64,000 nt of DNA from positions 2,108,001 through 2,172,000 of the forward strand of contig NC_072812.1 of NCBI RefSeq assembly GCF_003013715.1, given 5' to 3'. Both the position numbers and the translations under genes were made by a program. The notes below the pieces were generated by a model. It was not told the DNA's origin, did not search any database, and was given only the letters and a program-made list of their open reading frames with translations. The stretch's first letter is position 1. Each line of letters opens with the position of its first letter. Shown one piece after another: positions 1 through 9,523 of this stretch. The stretch is from Candidozyma auris. Lineage: Eukaryota; Ascomycota; Pichiomycetes; Serinales; Metschnikowiaceae.

Positions 1-154
1 TTACCGATCTCAACAAACGAAAAAGTGCAAGCCGAGTCATTCATCAAGTTTATTTACAGCTCTCATTATATATCCAGATCCAGCAGCTTGGTCTTCCGTG
101 ACCGTTCTCGGCAAGAACTTGTGCCGCCCCTCTTGCCAAAGATAGCCATTCGCT
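1..154. promoter_or_regulatory. Upstream flank of the first gene
   Basis: This short stretch precedes the ATG at 155. I see no open frame of note and no motif I can name. It presumably holds the promoter and 5' leader of the hydrolase gene, but the window edge cuts it. Confidence 0.4.
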
Positions 155-1423
155 ATGTGCAATGCCGCGTGTAGCGTGATGAACCGAGCTCAAATAAATT
201 CCATTCACCTACTCTCTTCTTCGTCACTCTTTTCACACATGGGCCTTGCAAAGCTACCTTTTCTGGCAGCCTACTACGCGTCGTCGTATCTTTTCAACGG
301 CGACCTCTCGCAGTTCGGGAAGTACTCCACCAACTTCAAGAACGTCATGGAGATAGTCGCTATCAAGGCTGCAATGAGCATGGACAAGAGGTACTTTCGG
401 TTGCTCAACTTCAGAACAGTGGCACATGTTTTGCGTTACGTCGAGTCGAGCTACCCTAAATCCACTTGCAAGCTTCCAGGTTACAACACGAAATTTGATG
501 CTCACTCATATTGGCTTGTTAAGCAGCCGGAGATCGGCGACGACGACACGATTTTCATTTATTGCCATGGAGGCGGGTACTTTTCTCAGCTTGGTCCAAA
601 TCAGGTCACAGGGCTCATACAGAGCTACCTTCTTTTGCCGGAGGAGACACGAGCCAAATGCTCTATATTGATTCTAGACTACGGGCTCACATGCGATGGC
701 CACACCATGCCTACGCAAATCAACCAGCTTTACGAGACTTATTACAGGGTGCGGGACATCCACCAAAATATCGGGCTTATGGGCGATTCCGCAGGCGGGA
801 ATTTAGCCATTTGTTTGACGCAGCTCTTGAAGGTGAAGCAGGCACCACCTGAGGACTACCCCTTGAAGCTTTTAGTGATTTCTCCCTGGCTTAATGTGTA
901 TCCTGACTTGGATAAAGTTCCCGAGAAGTCTTCCTTACGTACATGTTCGAATGTGGACATTATACCTCTTCCCAATACCCCAGAAGAAGAGAAGGCAAGG
1001 CTCTTCGGTGGTGTGGACAGAAAGAGCTTATTATACTCACCCATGGCCAAAGAGCCACATTTGGAGAGCGATTGGTCCGACATCCCCACTTTCAGCGATC
1101 CTAGAAGAAAAGTGTTTATGCTTTGCGGCGAGAGTGAGACCTTAAGAGATGAATGTCTTTGGTGGGCAAAGTATGCTCTAGGAGTGGACTGGTATGGCCA
1201 CACGTACATCGACGAGGACCTTGGTCCCGAGTATTATCACTACGAAACTGAGAACACTACGGTTTACATGGAGCCGCAGGGGTTTCATATCAGTATTTTT
1301 TTGTTCGAGAAGAATTTGCTCCGGAAGATTGAAAGTAACACTATCACAAGTACCAAGCAGCTTACCGACGAGAGAAACTACGGTCTCAAGAGATTCACAG
1401 ATTTTTTAGAGAAGGCACTTTGA
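155..1423 (+). CDS. SAY1: Alpha/beta hydrolase of the steryl deacetylase (SAY1) type
   Basis: This 422-residue protein is an alpha/beta hydrolase of the hormone-sensitive lipase family. It has the oxyanion-hole HGGG at residues 138-141, the nucleophile elbow GDSAGG with Ser212, and a late QGFH with His378, the likely catalytic histidine. The length matches yeast Say1 (about 424 residues), which removes acetyl groups from sterols in the ER so that export of acetylated sterols and lipids is balanced against deacetylation. A hydrophobic stretch near residues 30-50 fits an ER signal anchor. ATG155 is the first in-frame ATG; Met9 and Met29 are later options. UPC2, the sterol regulator, lies 5 kb away, but I do not claim a link. 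Other fungal HSL-family esterases share these motifs, so the exact substrate is an inference. Confidence 0.6.
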   Translation: MCNAACSVMNRAQINSIHLLSSSSLFSHMGLAKLPFLAAYYASSYLFNGDLSQFGKYSTNFKNVMEIVAIKAAMSMDKRYFRLLNFRTVAHVLRYVESSYPKSTCKLPGYNTKFDAHSYWLVKQPEIGDDDTIFIYCHGGGYFSQLGPNQVTGLIQSYLLLPEETRAKCSILILDYGLTCDGHTMPTQINQLYETYYRVRDIHQNIGLMGDSAGGNLAICLTQLLKVKQAPPEDYPLKLLVISPWLNVYPDLDKVPEKSSLRTCSNVDIIPLPNTPEEEKARLFGGVDRKSLLYSPMAKEPHLESDWSDIPTFSDPRRKVFMLCGESETLRDECLWWAKYALGVDWYGHTYIDEDLGPEYYHYETENTTVYMEPQGFHISIFLFEKNLLRKIESNTITSTKQLTDERNYGLKRFTDFLEKAL

Positions 1424-1857
1424 GCTCTGAGATGTGCTTATTCACCCGTCTGGACGGAAATGCTACATCAGATAAAAGATCGATGCTTTGACGAGGGAGA
1501 CCTGGATCGAGGACCGAGTCATGCGGCTGGAGTTCGTCTAGCTTTAGAGTGACTAGAGGGGTACCACAGTTAATGCTGAAACCCAATCAGTGGAAAGAAA
1601 AAAACACTGACAATTATCGCGACAATCTACTTGTCTTATGATACCACTAACATAAATCTTACTTAGAAAACTAGGTTCTTTATAGATACAAGTTTCAAAT
1701 GGGCGCCGTAGCGCTGGTTGCAAATCCCGAAGCGTCAAAAGCGTCACATCCACAATCGCGCCTCCGGTCGTGTGCTGGCGCAAAGTGTAGTTAGGGACCA
1801 AAACAAACACCAACTTCATCATACCATCTCAACGAAGCATTGTCTGAGAAAATCGTG
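1424..1857. other. Intergenic region between SAY1-like gene and GCF1
   Basis: About 430 bases separate the two tandem genes. It should contain the 3' end of the hydrolase gene and the GCF1 promoter. The open frames here are short, mostly lack ATG, and resemble nothing I know. No RNA gene is visible. Confidence 0.5.
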
Positions 1858-2550
1858 ATGATCTCTGTGAAATTTGCAAATTTCAGCAGACTCGCTGCTC
1901 CACTCGGACTATACTCGGCGAGAAGCCTTACCTCGTCAATGGCGCTCAGAGCTGCTGCCACCACTAACGTGCAGCAGATTAAGCAATTGAAGGATAAAAT
2001 CAAGAAGGAGAAGGCGGTCTTGAAAGATTTGACCACTCGTCATAAGGAAACAGTGAAGAAACACAAGCTTTTGCAGAAAGATCGAGAGGCCAAGGACAAG
2101 TCGAAGGCCAAGGAGAAGAAATTGTTGGAGCAGGCCTTCAAGCCATACAGAAGCATTTCCGGATTTAACGTGTACGTGAAGGAGCAAGTCACTCCAGAGA
2201 GATCTTTTTCGGAGGTTGCACCTCTTTGGAACACTCTCTCAGATTCTGAGAAACAAGCTTACAAGAGAAAGGCTGATGAGATTAATGAGAGACAGCTCAA
2301 GATATACACGCCTAAGCCCAAGCGTCCTGTGAACGGCTACGCCAGTTTCATCAAGGAGAACTGGTTCGATGGTGACAGCAATACCTCGGTGATGAAGGAA
2401 TTGAGCGTCCAATGGAAGCAGTTGTCTGAGAGCGAGAAGAACGCGTACAAGCCAGATGCTGCTACGTTCGACAAGTACACTCAGGATTTGAAGGCCTGGA
2501 AGGAGCATAGGTTGAAGGTCTTCCGTGAACACGGCGCTCCACAAAACTAA
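1858..2550 (+). CDS. GCF1: Mitochondrial HMG-box DNA-packaging protein (Gcf1/Abf2 type)
   Basis: The frame stays open upstream, but the first ATG is at 1858 and gives 230 residues starting with a basic, serine-rich presequence (about residues 1-30), as expected for mitochondrial import. A lysine- and glutamate-rich coiled-coil stretch follows (about 40-90). Two HMG-type segments come next: a divergent one around 92-150 and a clearer one around 155-220 with the PKRPVNGYASFIKEN start. This order of presequence, coiled coil and two boxes is that of Candida Gcf1, which compacts and maintains mitochondrial DNA. Yeast Abf2 is the functional counterpart but lacks the coiled coil. Downstream lies an unusually long gap before convergent CDC42. 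Confidence 0.85.
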   Translation: MISVKFANFSRLAAPLGLYSARSLTSSMALRAAATTNVQQIKQLKDKIKKEKAVLKDLTTRHKETVKKHKLLQKDREAKDKSKAKEKKLLEQAFKPYRSISGFNVYVKEQVTPERSFSEVAPLWNTLSDSEKQAYKRKADEINERQLKIYTPKPKRPVNGYASFIKENWFDGDSNTSVMKELSVQWKQLSESEKNAYKPDAATFDKYTQDLKAWKEHRLKVFREHGAPQN

Positions 2551-3719
2551 TGTTTGCTTTGTATAATCAATGAAATGTACCGTGGAACATCCATCTCCTA
2601 CCTACATGCTGCTTGAAATCTCAATGGACACCGAACGTAGAATGCTAGTAGAGATTTGCTTTGAAATCAGGTTACCCATTTACAGTTATAGCACCCTCAT
2701 TGCCCGCTGTAGTAGCAATAAGTTACATTAATTTGGAACTATTGTAAGCTGGCTAAATTCAGTTAACTTGTACATTGAAATTTCCATCGAGATTAACTTG
2801 TACGCATCTTTACTAGCAGTATTAGGCAAAAACTAGAGCTCTTATTATTGCCACATTAATTGGAAAGTTGAAGGTATGATTAATGTTAGAAAGGAATCAA
2901 AATACCGAGTTTCACCAACCATCAGAGAAGTGTGAGTGGCTTCAGACTAACAAAGCCCCTCCTCGACTTCTTCGAATTTACCTTCTGCCACCCTGAAGCA
3001 GCAAATTCGGGTTTAATCCAAACTCCTATACTTATAGAGTCTGTGTATGTACTAATTTCTCCAAATTTCATGAATGAGTGCCAACTGCTGATGACATACA
3101 CGCTTTTGAGTAGTTGAGCGGTTCTGCTTGCATTGAGAATTACCGACACTCGATCCTCCAAAAAAGACGAGTATGTTTGAGGGTCTTCACTTTTGACAGT
3201 TGGCAGCAAGGTAATGGTACATTGGTGGAAGTTTGTCAACGGGCAGAACTTCTAAATCTGAGACACTCATGCACCAGCCACGAGCCTCTGTGGCTTCCTT
3301 GCATTCGTTGAAGTTTACCTCGCTATGAATACCCGAAAAAGTTGATCAGTGACACAAAACCAGGCTCTTTTTTCGTGCATGAAAACGTGCTCTGTCAGTG
3401 TCTCAGCTCGTCGAAGCGACTCCGTCACCTACACATTCTCTCTGATACTTTTATTGAAACGTGTAACAGATTATATTGTCCGCATCTGATCCATACATCT
3501 TCACCACTCACTCTTTGTATGACTCTTCTGTCTTACTTGGTCACCGTCTCTGCGGAACCAGTCCACGACGATGCACAACGTGAAGCTTCTTCTTCATTAC
3601 GTGGATAGCCGGAATTTCACTCGAGTGACCCAAGCCTGTCCTGCTCAAGCACTATCTGCGCAGGTGCTAATCGTGTGCCTCATGTAATATGCCACTTCCC
3701 TCTCTGTCTTGCCTCGCAC
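2551..3719. other. Long intergenic gap between convergent GCF1 and CDC42
   Basis: This 1.17-kb stretch lies between two converging stop codons, where other convergent pairs in the window are only 11-392 bases apart. The left part (about 2600-2900) is AT-rich. A minus-strand frame is open from about 3256 to 2922 with protein-like composition but no ATG near its start; the first Met lies in the middle. No tRNA-like or CRISPR-like structure was seen. It could hold a non-coding RNA, a spliced small gene or a decayed gene. Confidence 0.5.
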
Positions 3720-4295
3720 CTACAAAATGGTGCACTTTTTCGACTTCTTGATCACGGGAGGCTCCAATGCCGCCACAATAGCCTCGTCAAACACCGTCTT
3801 CAACCCTTGTTGTGTCAAGGCCGAGCACTCCACGTATTTCACCGCACGCAATTCCTTGGCCAACTTCTCACCTTGTTCTGGAGTTATAGGGCTCAATTTC
3901 TGTCTGTGCAAACGCTCCTTGATCACATTGTCATCTCTCAAATCTGTCTGCGTTCCCACTATGAGACATGGAACACCAGGGCAGTGGTGATGCACTTCGG
4001 GAAACCACTTCTCCTTGACGTTCTCGAACGAAGGGGGCGTGATGACGGAAAAACACACCAAAAACACATCAGTCGAGGGGTAAGACAAAGGCCTCAATCT
4101 GTCATAATCCTCCTGACCAGCGGTATCGAAAAGCCCCAACGTGAAGGGCTCGTCGCCAATCATAACCGTCACGGCATAGTTGTCAAATACCGTGGGAATA
4201 TAGTCAGCAGGGAACTTGGAAGTTGTGTAAGAGATCAAAAGACACGTTTTGCCAACGGCACCGTCGCCAACAACAACACACTTTATAGTTTGCAT
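3720..4295 (-). CDS. CDC42: Rho-family GTPase Cdc42
   Basis: The 191-residue product has the exact length and sequence character of Cdc42, the small GTPase that sets cell polarity and directs actin, septins and exocytosis. The P-loop GDGAVGKT is at residues 10-17, the switch I effector segment with [11 protein letters not shown] is near 32-42, DTAGQ is at 57-61, and the G4 region reads TQTDL near 115-119. The tail carries a polybasic KKSKK followed by the CAAX box CTIL, which predicts geranylgeranylation and plasma-membrane attachment. No intron interrupts the gene. The protein-level match is close to complete, so the call is firm. Confidence 0.98.
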   Translation of the reverse strand: MQTIKCVVVGDGAVGKTCLLISYTTSKFPADYIPTVFDNYAVTVMIGDEPFTLGLFDTAGQEDYDRLRPLSYPSTDVFLVCFSVITPPSFENVKEKWFPEVHHHCPGVPCLIVGTQTDLRDDNVIKERLHRQKLSPITPEQGEKLAKELRAVKYVECSALTQQGLKTVFDEAIVAALEPPVIKKSKKCTIL

Positions 4296-5104
4296 CTGAT
4301 CTAGGGAAGTTTGGGATTCGATGTATTACTTGTTATGAAAGTCAACGAAAGTTAACACGGAGGTAAGGGATGGGTAAAAGGAATGTAAACCAGGAAATCA
4401 CTCTAAAATCAAGAGAACCAGGCAAGGAAATTCAAAAAATATTGGAGAAGATCACTTAAAGTAGATAATTTCTCGAGGTAGGTGGAAGGAGAAGAAAAGA
4501 GGGAGAGGAGGAAAGGAAGAAAAAAAAAAAAAAATTTACCTCGCCGGGCTGTACTGCAGAGGGGTTGCAAAGGAGAGAGCGCCTTTCGTGGTGGAGATTC
4601 TCATGGTAAAAAACACAGTGGCAGCTGATAACGTTTGGTGTTGACAATATGTGCTGTTTTAGGATGAAATTCGAAAATTTGGATTTCGGTTTGTTAATCT
4701 TGTATATTTTAGATTTCGTATCTACTTTTCTTTCTCACTCAAGCTCTAATCGCCTAACTTCGTCGTCTGTACCACTGTTTATATTACTATGCGTGAGGAT
4801 CGCACTAGGTTTGGCTGCTAATTGAAGCAGGCCTGTGTCACATGTTACTTGTTTGAAACGAGCTCAAGCTGCCACTGGAACCGTCCGAATTGAGCCAAAG
4901 TCAAACATCTCATCACGTTTGGGGCTCAATGTTTCTCAGCTGATCTAGGATAGGTTATCTGCCTTGAGTGGCACCACTGATAAGACATAGATAATGCATC
5001 CTCCACTCAAACAAAGAGAAAACCACATACGCCTTCACTACTAACTCTTCACACTATGTACATTACTCGTAATTATTGCATTTCCTCTATCAGTTATCAT
5101 TACA
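4296..5104. other. Intergenic region between CDC42 start and UPC2 stop
   Basis: About 800 bases upstream of CDC42 (read leftward) and downstream of UPC2. It contains a run of 15 A at 4520-4534 next to purine-rich DNA, about 230 bases before the CDC42 ATG. This may be a nucleosome-depleting dA:dT tract of the CDC42 promoter. No convincing gene is present; the open frames are short and low in complexity. Confidence 0.5.
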
Positions 5105-6958
5105 TCAAATATCGTTAGACCCAATGAACCCATTGTCTCCTTGCATGATGTCCAAGTTGCTCGTGATATCGCTGGGTAGATTATTCGTATCAATGAGCTT
5201 CTTTGCAATATGCCCCTCCGGATCGATCATGGAGAGATCCTTGTCAACCTCATGATCCTCGATTATAGATGGCCCGCCTCCCAAGAAATCAAGCATCATG
5301 TGCATCCCGCCGGCACCGCCAGCGTACTCCTCAACGTCCACAGGCAACACCTGTGAAACACCCTCCAAAAACCAAACCTTGTCCTTCATCTCCGTGGTGA
5401 AGGACCTCAATAACTTATAATACGATCTCATGATCCTCATGGCCTTGATGTCTCCGGCCATCAATAAGCCTAAAAAGTCCTTGTCCAATAATGCTGGGAA
5501 AGCAAAAATACGCAATATGAAGTCTGCCTTGTACCTTTCCTTGTGCAACTTATTTAGGTATGCGAGAGTGACTAGGTATGGGGAGTCTATCAGCACCGGA
5601 TATAAGTCAGCAATGTCGCTATCATGACACTCGAGATCAGCAAATGACTTCAGCTGAAGCGACGTGAGCTGACTCTTCTCGTTTATGATATCTCCCAAGT
5701 CACCAAGATCAACACTAATGAACTTGTAGAACCTAGACGCCTCTGTGAGGGGCCACACAGCTGTTAGAATCGTGGCTGCTCCCTTTACATGAAAGATCCA
5801 AGCTGATGCCGGTAGACTTTTTGGCGATGTCAGCGATGGCACCGACGCGTTTGCTAATGAGTCCATGATAAGAATAAGGGCACTGGCGACCAACGCATCT
5901 GTATTGTTCGTGTTGATATCCAAGATAGCTTCACGCAAGAGCCTTAAAGCATCACCTCTATGACTAGTGACACATTGGTCTAAACCTTTCTCTGTCTTAG
6001 ATAGATGCGTTGCGCTGAAAGCCAAAATGGCATGCATTAAAAACGGGTATTGGAAAGCAAGCATTGGCACATCGTGGTTCCAAATGTCTGTATCAGAGAT
6101 ACCAGCGCCAGTAATCGTGTTGGAAACCTGGCTAGTGTAGTGATACATAAGTCTTAGATCAAGCATATTGAGCTGGCTTGTACCTGTTGATGGCATGCTC
6201 ATCGGGTTGGGTAAGGGTGAATTAGAAACATTTGGAGATATACCAGGCAGCACATGACTTATAGGCGGTTTTTCTTGTGATGGGATTGCTTGCTGCGGCA
6301 TAGGGGCAGATTGGTTTATGCGTGCATTACCTTGAAGGTTTCCGTTTGCGTTACCCATCGACCCATCGAATCCTCCGGCAAACTGGTTGGAAAGACCACT
6401 CAAATCGATGGGGAGTTGTGCTAAGACTGCCAACGAGCTGAGATTAGCAACGTTGCCCAAACTGCTCAAATCACCCAAATTACTCAAGTTATTGACGAGA
6501 TGGCTCAAATTTATGTTATTAAGATTACCAGCATTGAGTAAGCCCGCACCCAAGGCGGTGGCCGCCAAGGCAGGAACTCCATTGATGTTGTTTGATAGGT
6601 TAGGTGGCGGTGTCTTGTCTGGAGTTGCCTGTTGAGTTTCCGGATTTGAAAACGAACGCTCCTGAGATGAGGCTGAAGTAGTTGAAGATATCAGGTCTCT
6701 TTCCTCCGACTTGACTCTCATCTTCTTCGATGAAGGCTCTTCATTTTCTTTGCCGGCAAACTCGGTGTATCCACAGACTAATTTCATTCGGATGCAGTTC
6801 TTGCAAGATGGTCTTGTCTCATCACACTTGACTCTTCTCTTCTTGCACGTCAGGCAGCCGGACCTAGACTTAGAATGAAACCTTCTCTTTTTCTCAGAAG
6901 ATTTCTTCTTATCTTGTGGTTGCTGCTGGTGTTGCTGTTGCTCTTCTTTCATAGACAT
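5105..6958 (-). CDS. UPC2: Zn2Cys6 sterol-responsive transcription factor Upc2
   Basis: This 617-residue protein has an N-terminal Zn2Cys6 cluster with cysteines at 35, 38, 45, 52, 55 and 62 (spacing 2-6-6-2-6), preceded by a basic glutamine- and lysine-rich segment. The middle (about 100-270) is low-complexity Asn/Leu/Ser. The C-terminal half (about 270-590) is the fungal Upc2/Ecm22 ligand-binding domain. It ends in the glycine-rich loop near 546-562 where azole-resistance gain-of-function changes cluster in Candida Upc2. The family activates ergosterol biosynthesis genes when sterol falls. Residue 36, between the first two cysteines, is a CTG codon and so is probably Ser. Two sterol response elements in its own promoter suggest autoregulation. 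Confidence 0.92.
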   Translation of the reverse strand: MSMKEEQQQHQQQPQDKKKSSEKKRRFHSKSRSGCLTCKKRRVKCDETRPSCKNCIRMKLVCGYTEFAGKENEEPSSKKMRVKSEERDLISSTTSASSQERSFSNPETQQATPDKTPPPNLSNNINGVPALAATALGAGLLNAGNLNNINLSHLVNNLSNLGDLSSLGNVANLSSLAVLAQLPIDLSGLSNQFAGGFDGSMGNANGNLQGNARINQSAPMPQQAIPSQEKPPISHVLPGISPNVSNSPLPNPMSMPSTGTSQLNMLDLRLMYHYTSQVSNTITGAGISDTDIWNHDVPMLAFQYPFLMHAILAFSATHLSKTEKGLDQCVTSHRGDALRLLREAILDINTNNTDALVASALILIMDSLANASVPSLTSPKSLPASAWIFHVKGAATILTAVWPLTEASRFYKFISVDLGDLGDIINEKSQLTSLQLKSFADLECHDSDIADLYPVLIDSPYLVTLAYLNKLHKERYKADFILRIFAFPALLDKDFLGLLMAGDIKAMRIMRSYYKLLRSFTTEMKDKVWFLEGVSQVLPVDVEEYAGGAGGMHMMLDFLGGGPSIIEDHEVDKDLSMIDPEGHIAKKLIDTNNLPSDITSNLDIMQGDNGFIGSNDI

Positions 6959-7878
6959 GGCGATTTTTGGGGCTCGGGAGAGTTGAATCCTCGAGTAACA
7001 AGTTGAATAATTAACACCTAGTTAGCGCAATGCTATACGAAGTTGGTGGAATAGTAAATCCGTGAGTGGCTGAAGACTCCCGGATGAGTTTCGAGTAGTT
7101 CCTGAGAATATTTTTGGTCAGGTGGTGGTGATATTTGCCACTGTGGTTTGCTGGGCTGTGCAAATTAGGGGAACAGGACCAAGTGTTTTTGGCTCGTATA
7201 GCTCGTATACTTAGAGTAGTTGAAAATAAGCCAATTTTCCTTGCACGTGCACACAAGCGTAAAAGAAAAAAAAAATGTTTGGTCCACAACGCGATTATCT
7301 AAAAGCAAAACAGCAAGGCGTGTTCGTGCGCTGCCTTTAATAGCCAAAAGAGCCCCTTCTGAAAGGAAAGAGGCCAATTCCAGTGCAAAATTGTATGGCA
7401 ATCAAGATTCTCCTTCTTACTTATTCAACTCAGTCACCCTTAAACACCGTTGGCAATGCCTCTTTTGTAACCTACACCTGCATGTAAATCGGTTGCAAAA
7501 GCTCCTCAACCGACTTAGCTATCACGGATAGCAAGGGTTCCAAAGCACACAAAATGTGAAGGTTGCGCCGAACTCAATTCGATCACTGCGTGTGAAAGAA
7601 TATTTTCACTCTCTGAGGACACCCAATACTATTATGATAATTTAACTTTGACGTTGAATTTCACCGTTTTGGTCAGTGGGGTGACTCTGCGGCACGAAAA
7701 TTAGATTAGCTCAGGTAAAACTCGCATCAGAATTTCCGTTCCACCTGCTCAACTATGTGACTGCACTTGAACTGCGAAATATATGGCAAGTAGAATTCAT
7801 CTTTAAGATCCTGTACACAAGCAGAGCCTCATCAGTCAATCACAGTGCTCTTTATATAGCTTACCAACTAGCCCTATC
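6959..7878. other. Divergent intergenic region UPC2 / CBP4
   Basis: About 920 bases shared as promoter between two divergent genes. The UPC2-proximal part holds two tandem TCGTATA elements (annotated separately) and one CACGTG at 7244-7249. An A-run lies at about 7264-7275. Open frames here have no recognisable product. I saw no RNA gene. Confidence 0.5.
7194..7209 (+). promoter_or_regulatory. Tandem sterol response elements upstream of UPC2
   Basis: The heptamer TCGTATA occurs at 7194-7200 and again at 7203-7209, nine bases apart, about 236-250 bases before the UPC2 ATG. TCGTATA is the established core bound by Upc2/Ecm22 in yeasts. Two copies so close together are very unlikely by chance, so autoregulation of UPC2 is inferred. 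Confidence 0.75.
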
Positions 7879-8316
7879 ATGTCAGCAGCTCGGAGACCAG
7901 CATGGAGAGCTTGGGCCCGTGTGTATGTCACCGGAGCATGCATCATAGGCACCGGTGTCCTTCTATTCAAGTACACAGTGCCAACGGATGAGGAGCTCAT
8001 TTCCAGATTCTCGCCGGAAATCAGGGCCGATTATGAACGCAACAAGAAGTTGCGACAGCAAGAACAGCAGGAGTTGATGAAAATTGTAAAAGAGACATAC
8101 AAATCGAGTGACCCTATTTGGAAAGCTGGACCAATAAAATCTCCTTTTGAAAAAGATGGCCGTGGAGTTGACCCCCATTTGGTGGACAAGACCCTGTTCT
8201 TCAAGAACGAGGAAGACAATAAAAGAAAAGCTGAGATTGAAAAGGCAAATGCTGAGCTCGAAGAGACAGAAACACTTCTAAAGTCTTCCAAGAAGAGCTG
8301 GTGGAAGTTCTGGTGA
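7879..8316 (+). CDS. CBP4: Cytochrome bc1 assembly factor Cbp4
   Basis: The 145-residue product has a short basic N-terminus, a single membrane segment (about residues 12-33), and then the TVPTDEELISRFSPE stretch that is the hallmark of the Cbp4 family. The rest is charged and helical, with a tryptophan-rich, basic end. Cbp4 sits in the mitochondrial inner membrane and, with the Cbp3-Cbp6 pair, stabilises newly made cytochrome b during complex III assembly. ATG7879 is the first ATG of the frame. It converges with APS3, with 195 bases between the stops. Confidence 0.88.
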   Translation: MSAARRPAWRAWARVYVTGACIIGTGVLLFKYTVPTDEELISRFSPEIRADYERNKKLRQQEQQELMKIVKETYKSSDPIWKAGPIKSPFEKDGRGVDPHLVDKTLFFKNEEDNKRKAEIEKANAELEETETLLKSSKKSWWKFW

Positions 8317-8511
8317 GGATGCTTTCTCCGTATCAACTTTTTAGGTGCAACTGTAAAGGGTATCGCATCACGGTGTATATAGCAACAAAATCATGATTCA
8401 CGTAGCTTACTCACGAAACACGTAGAGACCGCCATTATCGATGACCTTTTCCGGAAGACAATTGGTGAAGTTTTTTCGAAATGAAGAACGACAACTACAT
8501 CACCGGTATCC

Positions 8512-9085
8512 TCAGGGCCGCCTCCAGCCAAAGCCATTCTCGAGTGAGAGCCAGCGCAGAGTGGAGCTTCCACCGTTTACTCCAGTCACCCTTTGGCTAT
8601 TGGCGTCATCCACAGCGGCAACAATTCGCAGAATATTGGTGTCTATGACCATTCCGCCCTGAACAATCTCTTCAAGAACAGTCTGAAGAACCTGCCAGCC
8701 AAAAACCAAGTCTAGCTCGCAAACATTGGGGAAGCACTTATCTAAACACTCCACAAACACCTGGATCAAATCGAGTATGCCTAGCTCTGACTCTTGGTCG
8801 TCCACTATAAACACGAAGTATAATGTGGCATAGTGTCTGTAGATAACTTTGATATCGTCCAAGTCCTCAAGCAATTTAGGAGGTGTGATGAATGAGCATT
8901 CTTGTGGAGTTCTTTTGTGTATGAGCAGATGTACTTGTCTGAGTAAAGTTCTTTGAGTCTGTACATCCACCGCTGTGTAGAATTTTATGAGACGGGGAAC
9001 GCCATCTGCGTTGACTTATGTTAGTATGAAGCAAAAAATTGAGATAAAAGATTGTTTACATACATATGAGAACTGAATGAATCAT
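8512..9085 (-). CDS. APS3: AP-3 complex sigma subunit Aps3 (spliced)
   Basis: This gene needs splicing. Exon 1 (9085-9064) encodes MIHSVLI and one base. An intron (9063-9015) follows, and exon 2 (9014-8512) completes a 174-residue protein. Joined, the start reads MIHSVLIFNADGVPRLIKFY, matching the AP sigma N-terminus without a gap. Further conserved parts are the TLYFVFIVDDQESELGILDLIQ block and the LDLVFGW...LEEIVQGGMVIDTN block. AP-3 sorts cargo from the Golgi to the vacuole. The last 20 or so residues are poorly conserved, so the exact C-terminus is less certain. Without splicing, the frame would lack the family's N-terminal strand. Confidence 0.88.
9015..9063 (-). other. Spliceosomal intron in APS3
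   Basis: The 49-base intron begins with GTATGT (9063-9058), carries the canonical branch point TACTAAC (9026-9020), and ends with AAG at 9015. The branch A is only about 6 bases from the acceptor. The next AG, CAG at 9007-9005, would delete three residues of a conserved ungapped region, so the nearer site is preferred. Confidence 0.8.
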
Positions 9086-9523
9086 TATCGTTCGACTAAA
9101 TGAAGTGACTCGTTCTGTTTCTCCATGTTTTAATAGTGAGGTACGGGTGTACAATACACGTAAGAATAGATTTTACAAGCATTTGCACTCAATGGCGAAC
9201 TATTACGAATAAATTTGATCCTTGCTATGAATACTTCCTTGTAGTGAGCTCTGGTGAGTTGTTCTAGTTTTCCCTATCGTTCTTGAAATCGACAACACAC
9301 CGCAAGTGATATTCTTTCATCACCAGGGAAGAAGATTCCGCAAAAAACCAATCGACAAGGTTTAAGTGCATAAGCTCAACTCACGGGAAACTTCATAAAA
9401 GGGCCTCTCGATCTCTTGCCAACTTATTGACTTCTGATTTAAGCGTCTTAGGTCATTGGCCTGCATAGACTCCTGGAACACTCTAAATTTCCACCAGAGC
9501 TTATTCCCATCTTGTCCCATCCC
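9086..9523. other. Divergent intergenic region APS3 / BNA5
   Basis: About 440 bases separate the two divergent starts. A TTG codon at 9512 is in frame with BNA5, but the first ATG is at 9524. I saw no distinct regulatory motif and no RNA gene. Confidence 0.5.

Noticed and set aside
3675..4304. A 209-codon plus-strand frame across CDC42
   Set aside because: It is antisense to a highly conserved gene and its product resembles nothing known.
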